This document shows positions 62,206 to 64,000 of a DNA stretch of 64,000 nt, one piece after another. Origin of the DNA: Halioglobus sp. (GTDB taxonomy: Bacteria; Pseudomonadota; Gammaproteobacteria; Pseudomonadales; Halieaceae). How positions within the stretch are numbered: the first letter of the stretch is position 1; the number at the start of each line of letters is the position of its first letter. Below the pieces are notes generated by a model. That model was not told the DNA's origin, did no database searches, and saw only the letters and a list, made by a program, of their open reading frames with translations. The position numbers and the translations under genes are program-made. The DNA is taken from the NCBI GenBank assembly GCA_002699145.1, contig PABK01000061.1:134130-198129 (forward strand), written 5' to 3'.

Positions 62206-64000
62206 ATGTGGTACCCCCTCGCCCGGCGCATGATGCAAGCGCGCGTCACGCTTTCCGTGACACAGTGTGCTTCTTACACGTCCCGTCACACAGCCCGTCA
62301 CACAGCCAGCGACACACCCAGTGGCACAGCCAGCGACTGTCGAGGCAGAGGCCTGCGGCCGCGAGTCGCCGCCGCCTGTGTGGCGCTGGCGGCAAGCAGC
62401 CTCGGTTGGCAGTCCGGGGCCCTCGCCTGTGGTGCGCCTCTGGCGTCCTCCAGCAGCGTGGTCGGCGACGAGGTCACCAACCCGGTGAATACCTCGGAGT
62501 GTTTCATTGTGCGCTCCCGGGTCACCTACGAGTTTGCCGGCTTTGACGATGACGATGTCGGCGGCAACGCCGAGGACGTGGCCTACGTGTTGGGTAATGG
62601 CGGCGAACTGGTGCTGGTGGCCACGGCCCCGGACGATTTTGTATTCCAGATTGTCGATGGCGCACCCCAGACCGAACTGTTCCAGGTCAAGGAGAGCCTC
62701 GGCGCCGTGGTCACCCTCTACCCGGCGGGTGGCGACATGGACGATGTCTCGGCCTACAGCGTGCAGCAGTCCTTCGACGTGTCCCCGGAAGAGCCGGGCG
62801 CAGAGGACCCGATTTCGCCTCCGCCCCTGTCGGGCAACCCCGAGGACCCGCTGGTGCTCAGCTATAGCGGCCCCGACGGCAAGAACGGCCGCAGTGGCTT
62901 CCTGTTTGGCGGCGGCAGCGACGCGGGCGATGGCGGCGCAGGCCCCGACGTCGACGTGACCATCGGCCCGAGCACCCTGAACGTCGATGTCACCTACGAC
63001 CCCGACGCGGTACCGAACATATTCGGCGTCGACCTGACCAGTATCTTCGATACCCAGTTCGACCTCAACGGTGTGCCGGTCGACTCGATTCTGTCGACGG
63101 CCACCACGACCCCCGGCGTCGAGGTGGCCAGCATCGGCGGCGATGGCGGCAAGGGCGGCAACTCCAATTCCATTTTCGGCGGCGGTGGTAACGGCGGTCT
63201 CGGCGCCCAGGGCGGCGACCTCGACGTGACCAACAACGTCAACATCAAGACGACCAGAAGCGATTCCCAGGGCATCTTCGCGATCAGCGCCAGCGGCAAG
63301 GGTGGCGACGGCGGCTCCGGCGGCCTGATCACCGGCGGTGGCGGCTCCGGCGGCGCCTCCCTGCAGGGCGGCAGGGTCGACGTCAGGAACAACGGCTCCA
63401 TCGAGACGGGCGTGTTGCGCGACGACGGCACGGTCGCCACCGGCACCGCTTTTCGCATCGAGTATGTCGAGGGTATCCCGACGCCGGTGCTCAAGACAGA
63501 GACCGATGGCCAGTCATCCCACGGCATCCAGGTGCTCAGCACCGGGGGCGCGGGTGGCCGCGGCGGGCAGACCTTCGGCCTGATTATCGGCCAGGGCGGC
63601 ACCGGTGGGAACGCGGGCGACGCCAACGAAGTGAGCGTGATCAACAGCGGCGATGGCCTGATTACGGTCCGCGGCGATTACGCCAGCGGCATCATCGCCC
63701 AGAGCATCGGCGGTGCCGGTGGTGACGGCGGCGGCGCGATCGCGCTGTTTGCACTGGCCGGGCGTTCCGGCGCCGGCGGCGACGGCGGCCGTGTCACCGT
63801 GACCAACGCCGGCGACATCCAGACCGGCGGCGTACTCCGTGCCGGCGATATCAGCGGGCGTGACCGCACGACCGGCGGTGTCGGCATCATCGCCCAGAGT
63901 ATCGGTGGCGGCGGCGGCACCGCCGGTAACGCCGCGGGCCTGTTCGGTCGCGGCGGTGAAGCGGCGCTGGGCGGCAACGCGGACCGCGTCACGGTGAACA
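62206..64000 (+). CDS. Autotransporter-type surface protein, 5' part
   Basis: The frame is open from ATG 62206 to the window end (598 codons, incomplete). A long N-region is followed by a hydrophobic signal core (VAAACVALAASSLG) with cleavage expected after ALA near residue 74. The passenger is Gly-rich, with a repeating unit of about 60-90 residues carrying GIIAQSIGGAGGDGGG or GIIAQSIGGGGG, then VTVTNAGDIQTGG. These are typical of large beta-helical autotransporters of Proteobacteria. The barrel domain would lie beyond the window. The short overlapping frames on both strands are shadows. Confidence 0.8.
   Translation, partial: MWYPLARRMMQARVTLSVTQCASYTSRHTARHTASDTPSGTASDCRGRGLRPRVAAACVALAASSLGWQSGALACGAPLASSSSVVGDEVTNPVNTSECFIVRSRVTYEFAGFDDDDVGGNAEDVAYVLGNGGELVLVATAPDDFVFQIVDGAPQTELFQVKESLGAVVTLYPAGGDMDDVSAYSVQQSFDVSPEEPGAEDPISPPPLSGNPEDPLVLSYSGPDGKNGRSGFLFGGGSDAGDGGAGPDVDVTIGPSTLNVDVTYDPDAVPNIFGVDLTSIFDTQFDLNGVPVDSILSTATTTPGVEVASIGGDGGKGGNSNSIFGGGGNGGLGAQGGDLDVTNNVNIKTTRSDSQGIFAISASGKGGDGGSGGLITGGGGSGGASLQGGRVDVRNNGSIETGVLRDDGTVATGTAFRIEYVEGIPTPVLKTETDGQSSHGIQVLSTGGAGGRGGQTFGLIIGQGGTGGNAGDANEVSVINSGDGLITVRGDYASGIIAQSIGGAGGDGGGAIALFALAGRSGAGGDGGRVTVTNAGDIQTGGVLRAGDISGRDRTTGGVGIIAQSIGGGGGTAGNAAGLFGRGGEAALGGNADRVTVN

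Noticed and set aside
62507-62959. Plus-strand frame of 150 codons
   Set aside because: Out of frame with the autotransporter, which has a signal peptide and Gly-rich repeats.
62994-63644. Minus-strand open frame of 216 codons, Pro-rich
   Set aside because: It is the complement of the Gly-rich repeats of the autotransporter; Pro runs opposite Gly codons are expected.
1-64000. CRISPR array or rRNA genes
   Set aside because: I saw no regularly spaced identical repeats and no rRNA-like sequence in the window.

Overview
The window reads as the right-hand part of a large metal-resistance genomic island in a Gammaproteobacterium, followed by ordinary chromosome. A marine Cellvibrionales/Halieaceae-like host is a guess from the chromosomal protein types (IPTL-CTERM-like surface protein, giant Gly-rich autotransporter); no rRNA or housekeeping marker here settles it. 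The island looks less GC-rich than the chromosome near the right edge (59.9-64 kb), judged by eye.

Layout. 0.06-2.5 kb: an IS21-family element abutting a truncated copper oxidase gene. 3.2-7.4 kb (minus strand): ynfA-like gene, then the copper operon copA-copB-small Met/His protein-cytochrome c. 7.6-15.4 kb (plus strand, divergent from copA): APC permease, two FtsX-type permeases, an ABC ATPase fused to a YHS metal domain, a LolA-like protein, a beta-barrel protein and a cation/proton antiporter. This is the best candidate for an undescribed copper-linked system. 15.4-19.3 kb: vestige of a second sensor kinase, copK, copS-copR and a cupredoxin gene broken by a TGA codon. 19.3-29.4 kb: Cu+ P-type ATPase, cupredoxin-like protein, DUF2933 protein, methyltransferase-like membrane protein and CusCBA-type RND pump. 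29.6-34.6 kb: K+ channel-like protein, small secreted proteins, porin and di-haem cytochrome c. 35-38.5 kb: PbrT-like permease, PbrR/CadR regulator and CDF transporter with two MerR-type promoters. 38.6-47.9 kb: CzcICBA, PII-like protein, CzcD-like CDF and two more methyltransferase-like membrane proteins. 47.9-49 kb: IS110 transposase.

Two 151-bp direct repeats (49322-49472 and 51918-52068), each ending in the 3' end of a tRNA-Ser gene, look like attachment sites. The metal island would end at the first. The 2.6 kb between them (integrase-type gene with an in-frame stop, VapBC) would be a second, decayed element. From about 52.07 kb the chromosome carries a surface protein, a TetR regulator, an M24 peptidase, a lipoprotein, a DUF3365 haem protein, an isocitrate-dehydrogenase-like protein with an internal duplication, and the start of an autotransporter that runs off the right end.

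How the parts work together. A 16-bp box of the form ATTAC(A/G)-N4-TGTAAT recurs between copA and the permease operon, before copK, between copR and the cupredoxin gene, and twice before the porin gene. I infer it is the operator of the local CopR, making one copper regulon: periplasmic oxidation and sequestration (CopA, CopB, CopK), cytoplasmic export (P-type ATPase), trans-envelope export (CusCBA) and envelope remodelling (the FtsX/LolA/beta-barrel operon). The lead and Czc modules carry their own controls.
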